This document shows, one piece after another, positions 25,501 through 57,394 of a stretch of DNA of 64,000 nucleotides. The stretch lies in the NCBI GenBank assembly GCA_964036295.1, contig OZ038467.1, positions 5,635,001-5,699,000 on the forward strand, in the 5' to 3' direction. The DNA comes from Plumapathes pennacea. Lineage: Eukaryota; Cnidaria; Anthozoa; Antipatharia; Myriopathidae. The stretch's first letter is position 1. Each line of letters begins with the position of its first letter. Below the pieces are notes generated by a model. The model was not told the origin of the DNA and searched no databases. It saw nothing but the letters and a program-made list of their open reading frames with translations. The translations under genes and the position numbers were made by a program.

Positions 25501-27354
25501 TGCTGCGGAGCAAAGTATGAACACTCCGAACACAAGAAAACGATCTCTCCACCTCCGTGCTCCCCATACTCCTGAATTGACCGACTCACGAAAGAGAAAA
25601 TCAAATAGTGTATTTTTATCACTGGCTTAACTAGAAAACAAAATTACATATATTGAGACACATGTCCAGATTGATTATTTTGTATTTTATTTTATTTCAA
25701 AACACCATAAATTCCTTTTTTTGCCAATTCAGAGGGGGGTGGCTAGCCACCCAATCTACCCCCCTAAATCCGCCCCTGAAGAATCTTGAACAGGGCTATC
25801 CCTGTTTCTTTACCTCTCTTAACAATGGGGAATCCCCTTATGTATCCTGTTTGACCAGGAATAAATTCTGCACTAAATTAATACTTTTGCTTTCATGGCC
25901 TTACTTCTCAATTGGAACAACTGGAAACTCAACATGTAATTTTGCTACACAGTGAATCACTCTGCATTGCACCTATGGTAAGTCCTTTGGTCTAGGGCCT
26001 TCTTAGAAGTCTCCCAACCTGCCCCAAACTTAAATTAATTTTTAATGCTGGAGAATTTGTAGTCTCGCCAGCTCATACCACATACCCTACGCCAGGTGAG
26101 GAATATTGTACTGTCTGTTATGTTATGGGTTCAAAAACTCTTGCCTCCAAGTCTGTTAAAGTCCTTCTGCTCAAAGGTATATAACCCCCTTCCCCGTAGG
26201 AATCTGCCATCCTCTGCATCCATGATAACTGATAAGGGTTCTCAGACCTGGCAGCACACTTTCAGCCAAAATTATGAGGAGTACATACTGCCACCTAATC
26301 AAACTTTTCATACCTGTAGATGTGCTCTTAGCTCCATTTGCAACTTTTCCAGGAGCGTGATGCTCTGTCTTTGTGCTCCATTCACATTCCCCTTTGTCAG
26401 TTTCTACTGTGCTGACAATTTCCAAAGTACCAAATTCTGTCAGCTTGAACTTCAAGTTGCTCCCTAAGTTTTGGAGGTGGGTTGTAATAAATAACCGTAA
26501 ACTTGGTAGAGTATCATAAGATCTTCTATGTGCATCATAATTAAAATAATTATTATTAATCTATTATTTAACAATACTCATGAAATAATATCAATTAATT
26601 AATTTATGTAATTTAAAATTAATTAAATTAATAATAGTATTAATTAAATTTTTGTTCTTACAATAAATTTAAAACTGACAATTTTAAAAGTACCATTCAC
26701 TGTCATGTACCTGGCAAAGTTGCAACCCCATCCTTCCAGTCAAGGGATGCAAAAGGATCATCATCATCAAAAGGGAGGTTGGGCTTGTGATCGTCAACAC
26801 TTTCCTTTGCTGTGTCAGAGGACTGGGCATCTGACATTTTAACTGCAGCTAGCTGCTCTGGTTCAACTTTAACAGGGACTGGAGTTGGTGCAGCTGTATT
26901 ATTTACACCCTCCTTCTCTGTGTCCATTGGGAGGACCTTTTGAACTCTGAAAGGAGCATCAGAATTTGTGCTGATGCTACTTTTCTTTTCATTTGGCAGG
27001 GTCTGTGTTATAGCAGCAGCACTGAATTGCGGAACACTAGTTGCAGGTCCAATCTTGCTCTGCTCAGTAGTTCTTTGGGGAGTATGCGTGTTGCCACAAA
27101 CTTGGTACTCAGCAGGGATGCTAGGGGATGGGCCTCCAGTTGGGTAAAAGGTCACATTATGAGCTGATGGGACTCCAGGAAGTGGAAGTTCTTCATAAAC
27201 CCATGGGACATTTTCTGCAACAATAACCAAAAATACAAAAGTTCCATACTAAACTAGCATCATGCAAGAGGCCGTCTAATTTATTGATGCAAAAGGCAGG
27301 CTAACCTAAAGCACTTATGAAATCTGGATTGTAATTTGTTATCCACTGAATCAT
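16641..27354 (-). CDS. L3MBTL: L3MBTL-family chromatin reader: FCS finger, three MBT repeats, two C2HC fingers, SAM domain
   Basis: Predicted nuclear repressor that reads mono/dimethyl-lysine and compacts chromatin. Exons: 27354-27306, 27214-26711, 26463-26314, 24133-23871, 23346-23199, 23066-22978, 22736-22484, 22271-22189, 21899-21668, 21486-21404, 21217-20992, 20455 to about 20160 (3' edge unsure), 19662-19538, 19316-19140, 18570-18518, 18147-17930, 16754-16641. The N-terminal LDWKDGVATLPG and KFKLTEFGTLEI match L3MBTL3. The FCS finger is CCEVCGKYG...FCSLSC. Each MBT repeat ends HPVGWC or FPVGWC. MBT2 keeps the expected methyl-lysine pocket (EAVDRKNP, HFDEWEDTYDYW). Finger 1 is CPTPGCKGIGHVKG...CPYS; finger 2 is CPTKGCDGTGHVTGQW, THH and SGCPL. 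The SAM domain ends QIDGEAFLLLTQTDIVDIL. The exon before finger 2 has no good donor in the expected phase, so a small exon between 19663 and 20160 may be missing. The true start codon could lie upstream of 27354. Confidence 0.5.
17340..17602. repeat. 30-bp minisatellite, about 9 copies, in an L3MBTL intron
   Basis: The unit is ttcaagggcttttcaagaca followed by agcagccaaa. Copies start at 17340, 17370, 17400, 17430, 17459, 17489, 17521, 17552 and 17582 with small changes. It lies between the last two coding exons (17930 and 16754). The run happens to be open on both strands, producing repetitive ORFs that are not genes. Confidence 0.5.
19011..19081. mobile_element. short inverted repeat, MITE fragment
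   Basis: caaccccgttcccaggctct is followed 10-20 bases later by its near inverse complement agagcctgggaacgaggttg, around a ctcccggccgggag core. It lies in the L3MBTL intron between 19140 and 18570. A related cctgggaacgaggttcc word occurs alone at 54370. Confidence 0.5.
19478..19536. repeat. (TTA)n microsatellite
   Basis: About 19 units of att/tta, one interrupted by c. It ends two bases before the donor of the L3MBTL exon 19662-19538, so length change could affect splicing there. Confidence 0.5.
20637..20888. repeat. tandem copies of a dispersed 'ctaaggcggacacctct' repeat
   Basis: A unit of about 85 bases (ctctctaaggcggacacctc, then tgcagatttggtccttgtcg) occurs twice from 20637 and 20722. 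A third partial copy starts near 20806. An inverted end (gtgtccgccttagagaggtc) closes the block at about 20859-20880. It lies between L3MBTL exons. A related inverted copy is in a CAD intron at 52518-52580. Confidence 0.5.
24248..24459. mobile_element. MITE (copy 1 of an adjacent pair)
   Basis: The left end ggctgcgttcgatt and the right end aatcgaacgcgccc form terminal inverted repeats; attccggaat-type words continue the pairing inward. It is in the largest L3MBTL intron. A partial relative (ctattccggaatagcaatag) is at 41880 in a CAD intron. Confidence 0.5.
24494..24782. mobile_element. MITE (copy 2 of an adjacent pair)
   Basis: The left end ggtgcgtgcctttgggac pairs with the right end gtcccaaaaggacgcgccc. 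The interior is rich in gaatag/ctattc words, as in the neighbouring element, so the two belong to related families inserted side by side. Confidence 0.5.
24961..25778. mobile_element. hAT-superfamily DNA transposon remnant, 818 bp, with terminal inverted repeats
   Basis: The left end caggggcggatctaggattt and the right end cctaaatccgcccctg are inverted repeats of the CAGGGGCGGAT type that I know from hAT elements. Inside is a minus-strand relic of a hAT transposase C-terminus (25567-25358). The flanks (ttaaggta and aagaatct) do not show the 8-bp duplication expected, so the insertion is old or an end is slightly misplaced. It lies in the L3MBTL intron between 26314 and 24133. Confidence 0.5.
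25358..25567 (-). pseudogene. hAT transposase C-terminal dimerisation-region fragment
   Basis: 69 codons ending in a stop. The segments EVERSFSCVRSVHTLLRSTM and GRLSDLAVIAMHA match the conserved hAT C-terminal pattern (ERSFS.LRR.KT.LRSTM...RL..LA.L..H). It lacks the DDE catalytic core and zinc finger, so the element cannot move by itself. It sits within the 24961-25778 element. Confidence 0.5.
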
Positions 27355-27498
27355 CTGAAAGAACTCCTGTCATATGAATATTTCTGTGCATGCTTTCAAG
27401 AACAATAAGACCTGCATTAAAGATAATATGTTTTCAGTCAGTTTGATTCTACAAGAGCTAAGCCATACAACTGAATAGATAGGTTCTGTCCAGTTTTA

Positions 27499-27687
27499 TT
27501 AGGTGACCACATAATACAGGTTAGACGGGTATGAAGAGACGCTACCAGTAGTAGTGCAGGTTTGAGTGCAGGTTGGAGTGGCACAGTCAGGCCTAGATCT
27601 CTTCAGAGGAGGCTCTGCAGTCATCTCTGGCAACAAAGGGTTCCCATTCAAATCCACTCCCTTGATATTAGTGTTGAATAAAGCCTG
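27499..27687 (-). other. candidate upstream exon of the L3MBTL gene, or alternative 3' end
   Basis: An open, protein-like stretch (DLNGNPLLPEMTAEPPLKRS) starts after a good acceptor (tttgtgtcatcag) and runs to TAA followed at once by AATAAA. The KRSRP motif could be nuclear targeting. The best donor before the stop (TATTAT/GTGGTC) is weak, though its phase fits the exon at 27354. Either reading is possible. Confidence 0.5.
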
Positions 27688-27699
27688 CTGATGACACAA

Positions 27700-30600
27700 A
27701 CAAATATATTAGTATTTTGAAATATTTGGTATTTTGTATGTTTCCAATATAAGTCCAATACCTAAATATTTTGTCATAAAATTTTATAAGAGCACCACTT
27801 TACTGAAGCACTGGGACTTTGGAAAGAACATTTTAAAATTTGTCAGCAAAAGCGGAATTGCAGTGATTCTTTTGGGGGGAGAGGGGCAGGTGCAGCCATG
27901 CAGATCACGTGACCACCACGTGGCAGATATATCTTATCGGTTTATATTTTTGGTAAGGAATCTACCGGTGTTCGACATGGAAAATGTCCTTTTGACATTT
28001 TCATTTTACTTTACGTCAGTCGTTACACTGAATTTTCTCACTCTTTTCAATTTCTCGTTTTCTATAGCTCATCGAGCCGAAACCGAAAAATGTAGGATTT
28101 TTGCTTGCATACGTAAGCTAAATTTCCCTTTTCTCATTCGAATACTTCCGAAGCTTGCGTTGAAGTATCTTTTCCAGCAAAAATCAACACAATGCTTACG
28201 CAATGGTTGATCTGTCACTCGACGCGTGTTTTGCATCACAAGATAAAAAAAACGCCCGACATTCCACGGCTGTCGGCAAAATCAGGCATTTCCTTTTAGA
28301 TTTTGGTTCCAAATCAATCACTGAACAAAACTTGCTTCGCTTACATATCTTTATCCGCTCTCTTTCTTTTTCCCTGCGGGTATTTCATGCTCAATCGTAT
28401 TAGTGCGGTTTTTCTTTTTTGACCCGAGCACATAAACACTGCGGGAAACTTCGGAGTTGGCGAAAGCGTTTATAGAATTTCGTGCCACGGAAAGTGTTTC
28501 GACGTCTAAATATATTTTCCCACACTTCCCGCGACGAAGCTGAGATTTTTTACTCACAACCTGAAAAGAATTCCATCGCAAACATGTAAATCTGATATCT
28601 GAGATGCATTCAGCCCCCGGAATGATTGTTTCCGCAAAGGAATAGGTTACCGACGCGCGCGTTGGGGCCAAGCTTTTTGAAAAAGAAAAAAATGATTGTC
28701 AATCTTCTCCGGAAGTTCAACTCACACCAGCAAAAATTAAGGAGACTTTTTTTTTTTCGATCTCAGAAAACGCTTGAGTCGTTTGTGAACGCGAAGCTTG
28801 AGTGTCGGAAAGCGCCAGTCACCGCGTCGAGAACTGTCACTTCACGCATGGAAGAGTTTAACATGAATATTCAATAACCTTAGCTTGAATTTTGAGCTCC
28901 CACTGGATAAACTCGAAAGCTGCCGAAATTTTAAACCGCTATCTAGCCTGTTTTAACTCGTTTTACAACTTAACAGCCACGGAATGGACCGAAATATATT
29001 TGCTCAATACTTGACCTCGCTTCCATGCAAGACAGCGTTTCCTTCTTGTGGCCAGCCATGTTGCTTTTCAGCCATAAATACTGGGTGTTGCAGCTCCATG
29101 TCCTGGCAACTTCAAGCTGAAAAGCAAGAGAAAATATCAAAAAGCTTGGACAGAACGAATTCTTTGCTATCCTGTTGACAAAAACACCGCAGCGGGCTGA
29201 TTTTAAAATCACACCTTTGAAACCATTACATCACATATCAGGAACTGCTTTAGAAATTAAACCATTTTCCAGGCTCTCTAAAAACGGGAAAATATCCTAA
29301 AGCCAGTGTTGAAAGTTAAAAAGGCTTCCCATGGACTATTGTTTTGGGAAGAATCAACAGTTTTGAATAGAGAAATGCCCTAAAAAAGGGTTTTCATGGA
29401 ATCCTCACCAAGACAGCTCTCCTTCACGCAGTCAACTCTTAAGAGAAACAGGAGCTGACGAGTCGATTATCTGAACTGCCAATCAAACGCCACCGAAACA
29501 ATTCAGCACGTGATTAGGATGCTTATGTAAAACCGAGGCTGTTTTTTTTTAGGGAAAGTGAATCTCAAATTACGGGAATCAACCTTTAAAGTAGATGAAA
29601 AAACACTTTTTGCCAAACCCCTGTCGAATCTTTAAGCACAGTATCGAAATATTTAGGGCTTATTTCGGCAGACACGGAGTGTTTATTTAAATTCTCAACT
29701 ATGCAAGTCGAGGTGCCTTCAATTATGTTTACGTCACAAAGCGAGAACTAATGGCTTTGATTAATAACAAAACCACACCGCCTCATCCTGTTACCATCCC
29801 CGCTAAAATTGCGCCTTGCAAACCTTAAGGAAAGAAGAAGTCCCGAAATTGACCAGCACTTAACAGTTTTTATGTCTCCTTGTTTTATTCACCGCATGAA
29901 CAACTGTTTTTTTTTTGCGCTTCGCAAAAACTAATATTCCCTGGCACCGCTGTGTCGGAGCTTCGCTCCTTGTGTGGTAAAAATGTGGCGTCATTTCACC
30001 AGGGAACCGTGGGTTTGTAAATCATGGGAAACCCTCGGGTTTCCGTCAGGCGATTTTTGAAAAAAGAATTTTTTCAGTACGACGAGGCCTCTGATAATGC
30101 AGTGGCATTATAAATACTTCCTAAAATAGTTCACCTTTGAGGTCGGCCTTCGTTCCAGCAAGTTGAATACGCGCATGACATTTTTTTATCAACAAAGAAT
30201 CGGTGCGTGCAGGTTTTAGCCGTGCGAAATGGTGAACCAAGAAGCGAAACTGTTTCGCGGCGAGAACAACGGAAATTTCCCAGACAAGTAAAAAAGTCGA
30301 TGGGTTATTTTCAATAAATAATTGTTCTCTGGACTGATTCTATTCGTGTTCATTTTATTTATTTAGACACAAAAAACAGCTCCGGTTCTCATACAAACAG
30401 AAATACCCGCCAGAACTCGATGCTCTAAGTGCTAACTGAGTGAGAAATTGCCGTTTCCACACGCCGATTGAGTGGCCTCGCTGGCTACCAAAACGACTGG
30501 AGCTTAAAGAAGGTAAACAGCTTTCTTGCGAAGTTCACTCGAAATGCAAATTTTAATTTTCCTTCCCTCGCAAACTGGAATATTTGTGGAGTATACACAA

Positions 30601-33170
30601 GTGAAAAGTTTCCCAAGCAAAGCTTTGTAATGATATCAGCTAACGAGTTAAATATTGTACCAATTGAATTCGAAGTAGCTTTTGGAAGCACGACAACATT
30701 TCCGCCAACTAAATATTTAAGTTTCTATTTAGCATAAATGGATAAGGGTAGGTTACTGTTGTCTGTCTTGACTCGGCATGCCGCCTTCGGTCGGTGCTCA
30801 AAACGGGCATATTGAAGTGCCATGCACGGCAACAACTCGAACACCAAAACAGAAAAAAACCTCTTCTTTTATTAAACTGCCGTTGAAAGAAAAGTACAGT
30901 TTGTCACATACGGTATGCAGACACAATGATCAGTGATAATCCGGTCCAGTGGACAAGCAGAAAACGAAAGCCAGTGATTTTTGCATTTAAATCGTGAGTT
31001 TGTAGTTGTAACATGTTTTTCGGTCACGGCTATCAGTTATTTTCTTGTTTGCCAAATTGAATCAACGGGGAAATTTGACAAGGCAAGCTGCAAGGCCTGT
31101 TATAAGCTTTTGGTTGTTTAATGTTGAATGATATGTACCTCGAAAAACCTCAGATGAATTAGAATAGTTACTATACAACATGAAGGGGAAAACGAACGGA
31201 TTTTGGAGTAAATGCACGGACAAATGAGACTGAAGGAGAGCAAGAGAGAGAGAGAGAGAGAGAGAGAGAAGTGATGACGAGCGGGTGAGTGGGCGAATAA
31301 CGATTTAAGTTTCAAAAGGTTACTCAGTCTCTATATCGGCGTATATAATATTTTTAAAAAGCACACAAACATCACAGCTAAAAAGAAGAAATAGTCACGC
31401 CAAGCATTAAGACAGTTGGGACATCCCCAGAAAAATAATTTCTGAGACCGCAACCGGGAAAAAAGGTATATGTGTGGTTATAGGCCTCCTTTGTTTTTCG
31501 TCCGAATCAGTCATAAACTTGGTTGAAATGACACATAGCATTGTGGGACCATCCGTTCCTGCGTTCGTTTTCATGACTGAGTTCATACTTTTTTTGTAAA
31601 ACGGACAAAGAAACGGGAGAAAGTGAAAAGGTCTGGATTGCAACATCGCCGCCGCTTCCTGTTGTTTCAAGCTGACACCGACATCTGCCAGAAAGGTGAT
31701 GCGGGCGGGCGGCCGATTGTATCATATAAGATCAACTTCCCATACGCTCATATACCGGTTCACGTATATCTGCCCCTCTGGACTTGACCCACCCCAAGTT
31801 TCTATGATTTCCCAGCATTTTTGAGTTACGCGGGGATGCTTACAAAAAACATTCATGGAAAGCGTTCAATTCTTTCGTTGCACTGGCCTGAAGCCATAGA
31901 TTAGTGAGAGATAACGTTAGATTGATACGCTACGGGATGCCACATCAATATTTAGCAAAATTTTTTATATTGATGTTTAATAACGTGAGAAGAGAAACTG
32001 GAGATGCGTGGTCTATAAAAGTTTGACCCAGCTTCAAACTTTCGAACCATGCGTTGCTAGCTGAGCGCGACAACCGAAGTAAAAAACGGAAGAGGAAAAA
32101 CCACGAAAGGAACGCGAAAATCAACAGATCCGATAACTCATCACACAAGGCGACCTTTGACAAGACCGTGGCTAAAAACCCCAAACAATTTTATCAATCG
32201 AAAGTTGATAAGGTAGGATTAATCGCCGTGGGAAATGTGTCCTTAGGAGAATTTTACGACAATTGCTTTCTAATTAGTATATGGGCAGATAGTTTATACA
32301 TATCGGTGATAAGACTGCACCAATATCAATGTCCCCACAAATTCTTCTTCCCTTTCCTCTTGCAGATGGATTATCTCTTGGTGACTCGGGGAGAATGCAA
32401 CTCCTCGATCGAAACAAAGGGGTTGTTCCAATATCTGGTTATTCAGTTTGACTCTGTTGATTTTTTTTTTTTTTTTTTTTTCACGATAAAAGTGAAAATA
32501 TTCCAAATTCCGAGCCGTGAAGTCGGTAAAGTGAAACCCAAAGGTGTGACCACTCAAATGTAAGCTCTCACACAGTCTCGCGTTGCTGTTGAGTAGAGAA
32601 AAGACTTTGGGTGCGGTTCGTTCAATGGGATTTACTTGAATGATTACGAAAGTGAACTGTGACAGCTTTCATAAATACCCCATTGTTTTCTAAACCCGGA
32701 AATGACTCCTCGGCACAGCATTGGCTTAGAAATAGTCCCATAGAAAGTAACACAAATCAAACGTCAGTTCAGAACCTCAGATTCACTTTCAGGGATTAAG
32801 AATCATATGATAGCCAACTGGACAACGTCACCCGTCTCGTTTTTCTTTTCTTTTTTCTTTTTTCATTAAAAACTCTTCTTTATCGATGCGTTTTCGTCTT
32901 CCGTCCACACTAAAACGATGACTTCGAAACGGAGGTTTCTAAAAACGGTTCTAAAAGTTGGGCTTTTCGAAAACGACGGAAAAGAATTTAGTGTGAATAG
33001 GTGACGGAGGTTTTACAGTAGACAGGGCCTAAGTACTATATGCACTAAGCAGTTGTTCAGTTCAGGAAGACGTTTATTTTTTCTTGGGGGAGAAGAATAT
33101 TTATTTGCCGACTTTGGTACACTTCACCTTATAGCTGCATTAGTTCCTAAAAAGCATTTCACAGACAAAG
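27700..33170. other. gene-poor region between L3MBTL and CAD
   Basis: Contains the presumed L3MBTL promoter on its left and the CAD 3' UTR at its right. ORFs of 60-170 codons (for example 27734-28210, 30468-30737) show no family resemblance and no splice context. Homopolymer A/T runs are frequent. Confidence 0.5.
31237..31269. repeat. (GA)n microsatellite
   Basis: About 16 units of ga (gagagaga...) in intergenic DNA, preceded by a purine-rich tract. Confidence 0.5.
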
Positions 33171-33466
33171 CAAACGCACATCTCAACTGTTCGTAAGAAC
33201 ACCAACTCATAGCTGAGAACTATACTCAAATGGTACATTTCGTTTTTCAAGGATTAGAAGTTCAAGAAGGTATTGACCCGGCAAACGATCACAACTACTG
33301 ATGCCACGCTTGATGCAAACGCACATCTCAAATGTTCGTAAGAACACTAACTCATAGCTGAGAACTGTACGCCTATACTCAAATGGTACATTTCGTTTGT
33401 CAAGGATTAGAAGTTCAAGAAGGTATTGACCCGGCAAACGATCACAGCTATTGAGGCCACGCTTGA
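33171..33466. repeat. 145-bp tandem duplication near the CAD 3' end
   Basis: The segment starting caaacgcacatctcaactgt at 33171 recurs at 33316 (caaacgcacatctcaaatgt). The two copies remain over 90% alike by eye through aagaaggtattgacccggca. The second has a small insertion (tgtacgcc). It lies 225-520 bases past the CAD stop. A tttatt (AATAAA on the minus strand) at about 33110 would place it inside the CAD 3' UTR. Confidence 0.5.
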
Positions 33467-33691
33467 ATTTAAACTGAAACTGAACACAGGCGCACACTTT
33501 CGGCGCACCATCACTAAACCATAACTACTCGATCCACTATCGAGGTATTTGCCACATGTATAACACCACAAAAAAGCAACACGTCAAACGTTACATGAGT
33601 TACGACTGCCAATCGCCTTATTTGACTGATCGTCCGTGAATACCAGCCTTGCTGACGTGGCAAAGTTCGCGGCGGAGCCAGGGGGACGTTC

Positions 33692-54847
<21,156 letters not shown>

Positions 54848-55035
54848 CTTGTGAGCGTTCTAAGCTGGGTTACTCGATCAAAACAGCCAGAAGGGCGCGC
54901 TTTTCGTGCAACTGAGCTGAACACTTTGGCGGGACATTATTTCAAATACAACCCATCGGACCCAACCCATCACGGCGGATGAGGACGAGGAGGCCTAGGC
55001 GCTAGTGATGTCACAACTTTATCACTCATCGCACA
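54848..55035. promoter_or_regulatory. presumed CAD promoter and 5' UTR
   Basis: The stretch just upstream of the CAD ATG (54847) is more GC-rich than its surroundings, with aaaagcgcgcccttctggct and cggcggatgaggacgaggag, and has no TATA box that I can place. Position is inferred only from the gene start. Confidence 0.5.
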
Positions 55036-55039
55036 GACA

Positions 55040-55512
55040 CCCATTTAGTTGCGAGAGCACCCAACGAGGGAATTTCTCAAAATACGTTTCCTTGTGCAAA
55101 TACAATTGACAGCTTCCCAAAAAATAGTTCTTTTTGGCTTTTTTTCTGTTGCTGGCAAACACACAGGTGTTCCACATTCCCAGGATCGGAAGGTAATTTC
55201 CGAATGTCCATTTCCCAGCAGAGCAGTCGCGGAAAAATCTCCCAGCAACTGATCAAAATCACCCCTCTTTCCGGCAGGAAAAAAAAATTACTGCTTCCAG
55301 GCTTAAGAATACATATTTTTCGGCAGCACAAAGCGACAGGCAGAAAATCTGTCTACTGACGAAGGCAAAGACTCAATTTTCCCAGCGGTCCGAAATGAGT
55401 GCTTTTTTCCCCAGCGAGCAGTGAAGGAAAAGCAAAACGCCTGCCAGCACAGGATGCTGGAAACACATATTTTGCGGAACAGCTCCGATGGGTGCTCCTC
55501 TAGTTGGATGTT
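55040..55512. mobile_element. ~470-bp element with ~50-bp diverged terminal inverted repeats
   Basis: The left end (catttagttgcgagagcacc, then ttctcaaaatacgttt) aligns with the inverse of the right end (catccaactagaggagcacc, then ttccgcaaaatatgtgtt). It occupies the space between CAD and the next gene. No coding content was recognised. Confidence 0.5.
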
Positions 55513-56140
55513 TTTTTAAAAAAGCTAACTTTAAAAACTAGTTGGTCTTGCTTTCTTGTGTTCTTTTATTTGTTGCGTACGGGTGAGTTTTAGTGAGACC
55601 ACCAGATAAAAAAAAATCGTCCCCATCCTCATGGAACTAGCAACCAATAGAAACACAAGTGAGCAAACTATTAAGTCAAAAGAAACACTGAAATTCCGAC
55701 TCTTTTGTTGTGGACTTGTATAAAGGTGTTTGTCTACAGTTAGACAGCTTTCATTTTGAAATGTGTACTTTGAAAATCTGTCACGCTCTGCGCAGGCCTA
55801 AAATCATTTCGTGCACGGCAATTTTTTTTTGCGGGAATGGCAGCTAACAGGTATTGACACTCCGATAAGCTTCAAGAATTACTAATGGGAGGAGCAGCTT
55901 CGATCCATTAGGCGGACAAAACATCGGCATTTAAGAGCGGAGCTCCGAGTAATTAGTACTTTGTCAGGTTTGTTGTTGATTACTTAGCAAATTAATGAAC
56001 CTGGCAACAAAGGCCTCATTTCCATTTGGTAACCGTGTTATGTCTACAGAAGAATGCGTTGATGAGAAACTTGGACTGTGCGGCGCAAAGATTCCTAACT
56101 CTGTGTGGATAAGGTGTGAGCATTGGCATATATCATTATA

Positions 56141-57394
56141 ATGGATTGTGGCACCACTCATAGATTCGCTAATCAGAGCAAGCCTCACAAACGGGTCACC
56201 TTCAAAAAGGACCAACTTGTTTATATTGTCCATCCACAATACGAGAATTGCAACGACAGAGTGAGTGTATTCGAACTTCGCAGCAGTAAAATGGTGACAG
56301 GTGCCAGCGATTGCAGTGTTTCAACACGCTCTAAGATTCCTCACGCGGGTGGTAAAGCCAGTGTAAGCGGTGCGACGAGAGAACGATCTTATTGTCCGCC
56401 GCCTGTTGCATCAAACAGCGCTCCTTTAAAGTCTATCTTGAAGAAAAAGTCTGGTATATCTCGGATGGAAAGCATTTTGAAAGTGGATGGTTCATTGGAG
56501 TATAACAATCGCAATGCTTTGGGTTTACGAGCTGGGAACACAACGACAACCACTACAAGCAAAACATTGGACAGAACCGCTCCACTAGTTAACAGCTCGA
56601 TGCAAGATAAAGGTGTTTTCTCAAGATCGTACACAAGTTTGCCGTTCACACCTGGCCAGAAAACAGAAACTCAAGAGCATGCAACATTTATACCTCTAAG
56701 CTCACGAAATAAAAGGACTACTCAAGTGGGATGCACTGTGACAACAGGACGTTGTACGACAGCTAATTACGGTGTTCAATCAAGCAGAAGTCCCGCTGTT
56801 AATAAGCAAGGCAATATCACTATTATCAGGCCCTTGTCTGGAGTGACATGCGATTTCGCGGCGTTAGCTCAAGGCCGAACACGTCCCGAGTCAAACTGTC
56901 GTTCAGCGATAAAGGCAGCGTCGGTTGGTTCCGACCAAAAACTAAACGTCGTCGGAATTCCGATGAGCGTATCGGATCTTTACCCGGCTCTGCAGAAGCT
57001 GCAAAATTCTGTGGAGAAAATGGCTGACCGGACGGATAAATTATACAAGGACATGCTGGCAAATTCCTCTATCACTGCGGCGGGCGTGGATAGGGTTTCG
57101 AAGCGCGCGACATTCCGCGAGAACGACAATAGAGGAAAAGCAGATTCATCGGTTCTCCGGCGCTCGTATTCGTCGGCGAATTCGTCTTCTGAGGGTTTCT
57201 GGAACACAAAAAGATTGGGTGTCAGCAATCCCAGGATTGATTATTCTTCAGACGGTTATGGCAGAGCGGCACTAGCATGGCAGCCCACACCGTCTTCTCA
57301 TCGAGTTCCACATCATAGTGGATTACGTTTTAGTCCCAGCGCGGGACGAACCAGTCTTGCTGGATTGCACAAATCTCCGGGTCGAAATTTTTGA
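56141..57394 (+). CDS. intronless 417-residue disordered protein with SILK and RVxF motifs; candidate PP1 regulator
   Basis: I chose ATG 56141; the frame is open a few codons upstream but only from TTG. I do not recognise an orthologue. The N-terminus has KRVTF (residues 17-21), fitting the RVxF docking motif for protein phosphatase 1, and SILK appears twice (about 98-101 in LKSILKKKSG, and 111-114 in MESILK). A second RVxF-like word, KRATF, is at about 321-325. Most of the chain is Ser/Thr/Arg-rich and low in hydrophobics, so probably disordered; one amphipathic helix is likely at about 276-309 (SVSDLYPALQKLQNSVEKMA). No signal peptide or membrane segment. It ends TGA 57394. It is divergent from CAD and lies 0.8 kb upstream of SPO11 on the same strand. 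The length of the ORF makes it very likely real; the PP1 role is inference from motifs only. Confidence 0.5.
   Translation: MDCGTTHRFANQSKPHKRVTFKKDQLVYIVHPQYENCNDRVSVFELRSSKMVTGASDCSVSTRSKIPHAGGKASVSGATRERSYCPPPVASNSAPLKSILKKKSGISRMESILKVDGSLEYNNRNALGLRAGNTTTTTTSKTLDRTAPLVNSSMQDKGVFSRSYTSLPFTPGQKTETQEHATFIPLSSRNKRTTQVGCTVTTGRCTTANYGVQSSRSPAVNKQGNITIIRPLSGVTCDFAALAQGRTRPESNCRSAIKAASVGSDQKLNVVGIPMSVSDLYPALQKLQNSVEKMADRTDKLYKDMLANSSITAAGVDRVSKRATFRENDNRGKADSSVLRRSYSSANSSSEGFWNTKRLGVSNPRIDYSSDGYGRAALAWQPTPSSHRVPHHSGLRFSPSAGRTSLAGLHKSPGRNF

Noticed and set aside
27734-28210. 158-codon plus-strand ORF in the gene-poor region
   Set aside because: Low-complexity, Phe/Leu-rich composition with no family match; looks like chance or repeat-derived.
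28351-28671. 106-codon minus-strand ORF considered as an L3MBTL first exon
   Set aside because: No convincing donor or phase match to downstream exons; not like the family N-terminus.
32054-32563. 169-codon plus-strand ORF
   Set aside because: No ATG start (begins TTG), contains a poly-T/Phe run and no recognisable domain.
33207-33497. 96-codon minus-strand ORF with two repeats
   Set aside because: The repeats come from the 145-bp DNA duplication; it lies in the likely CAD 3' UTR and has no family match.
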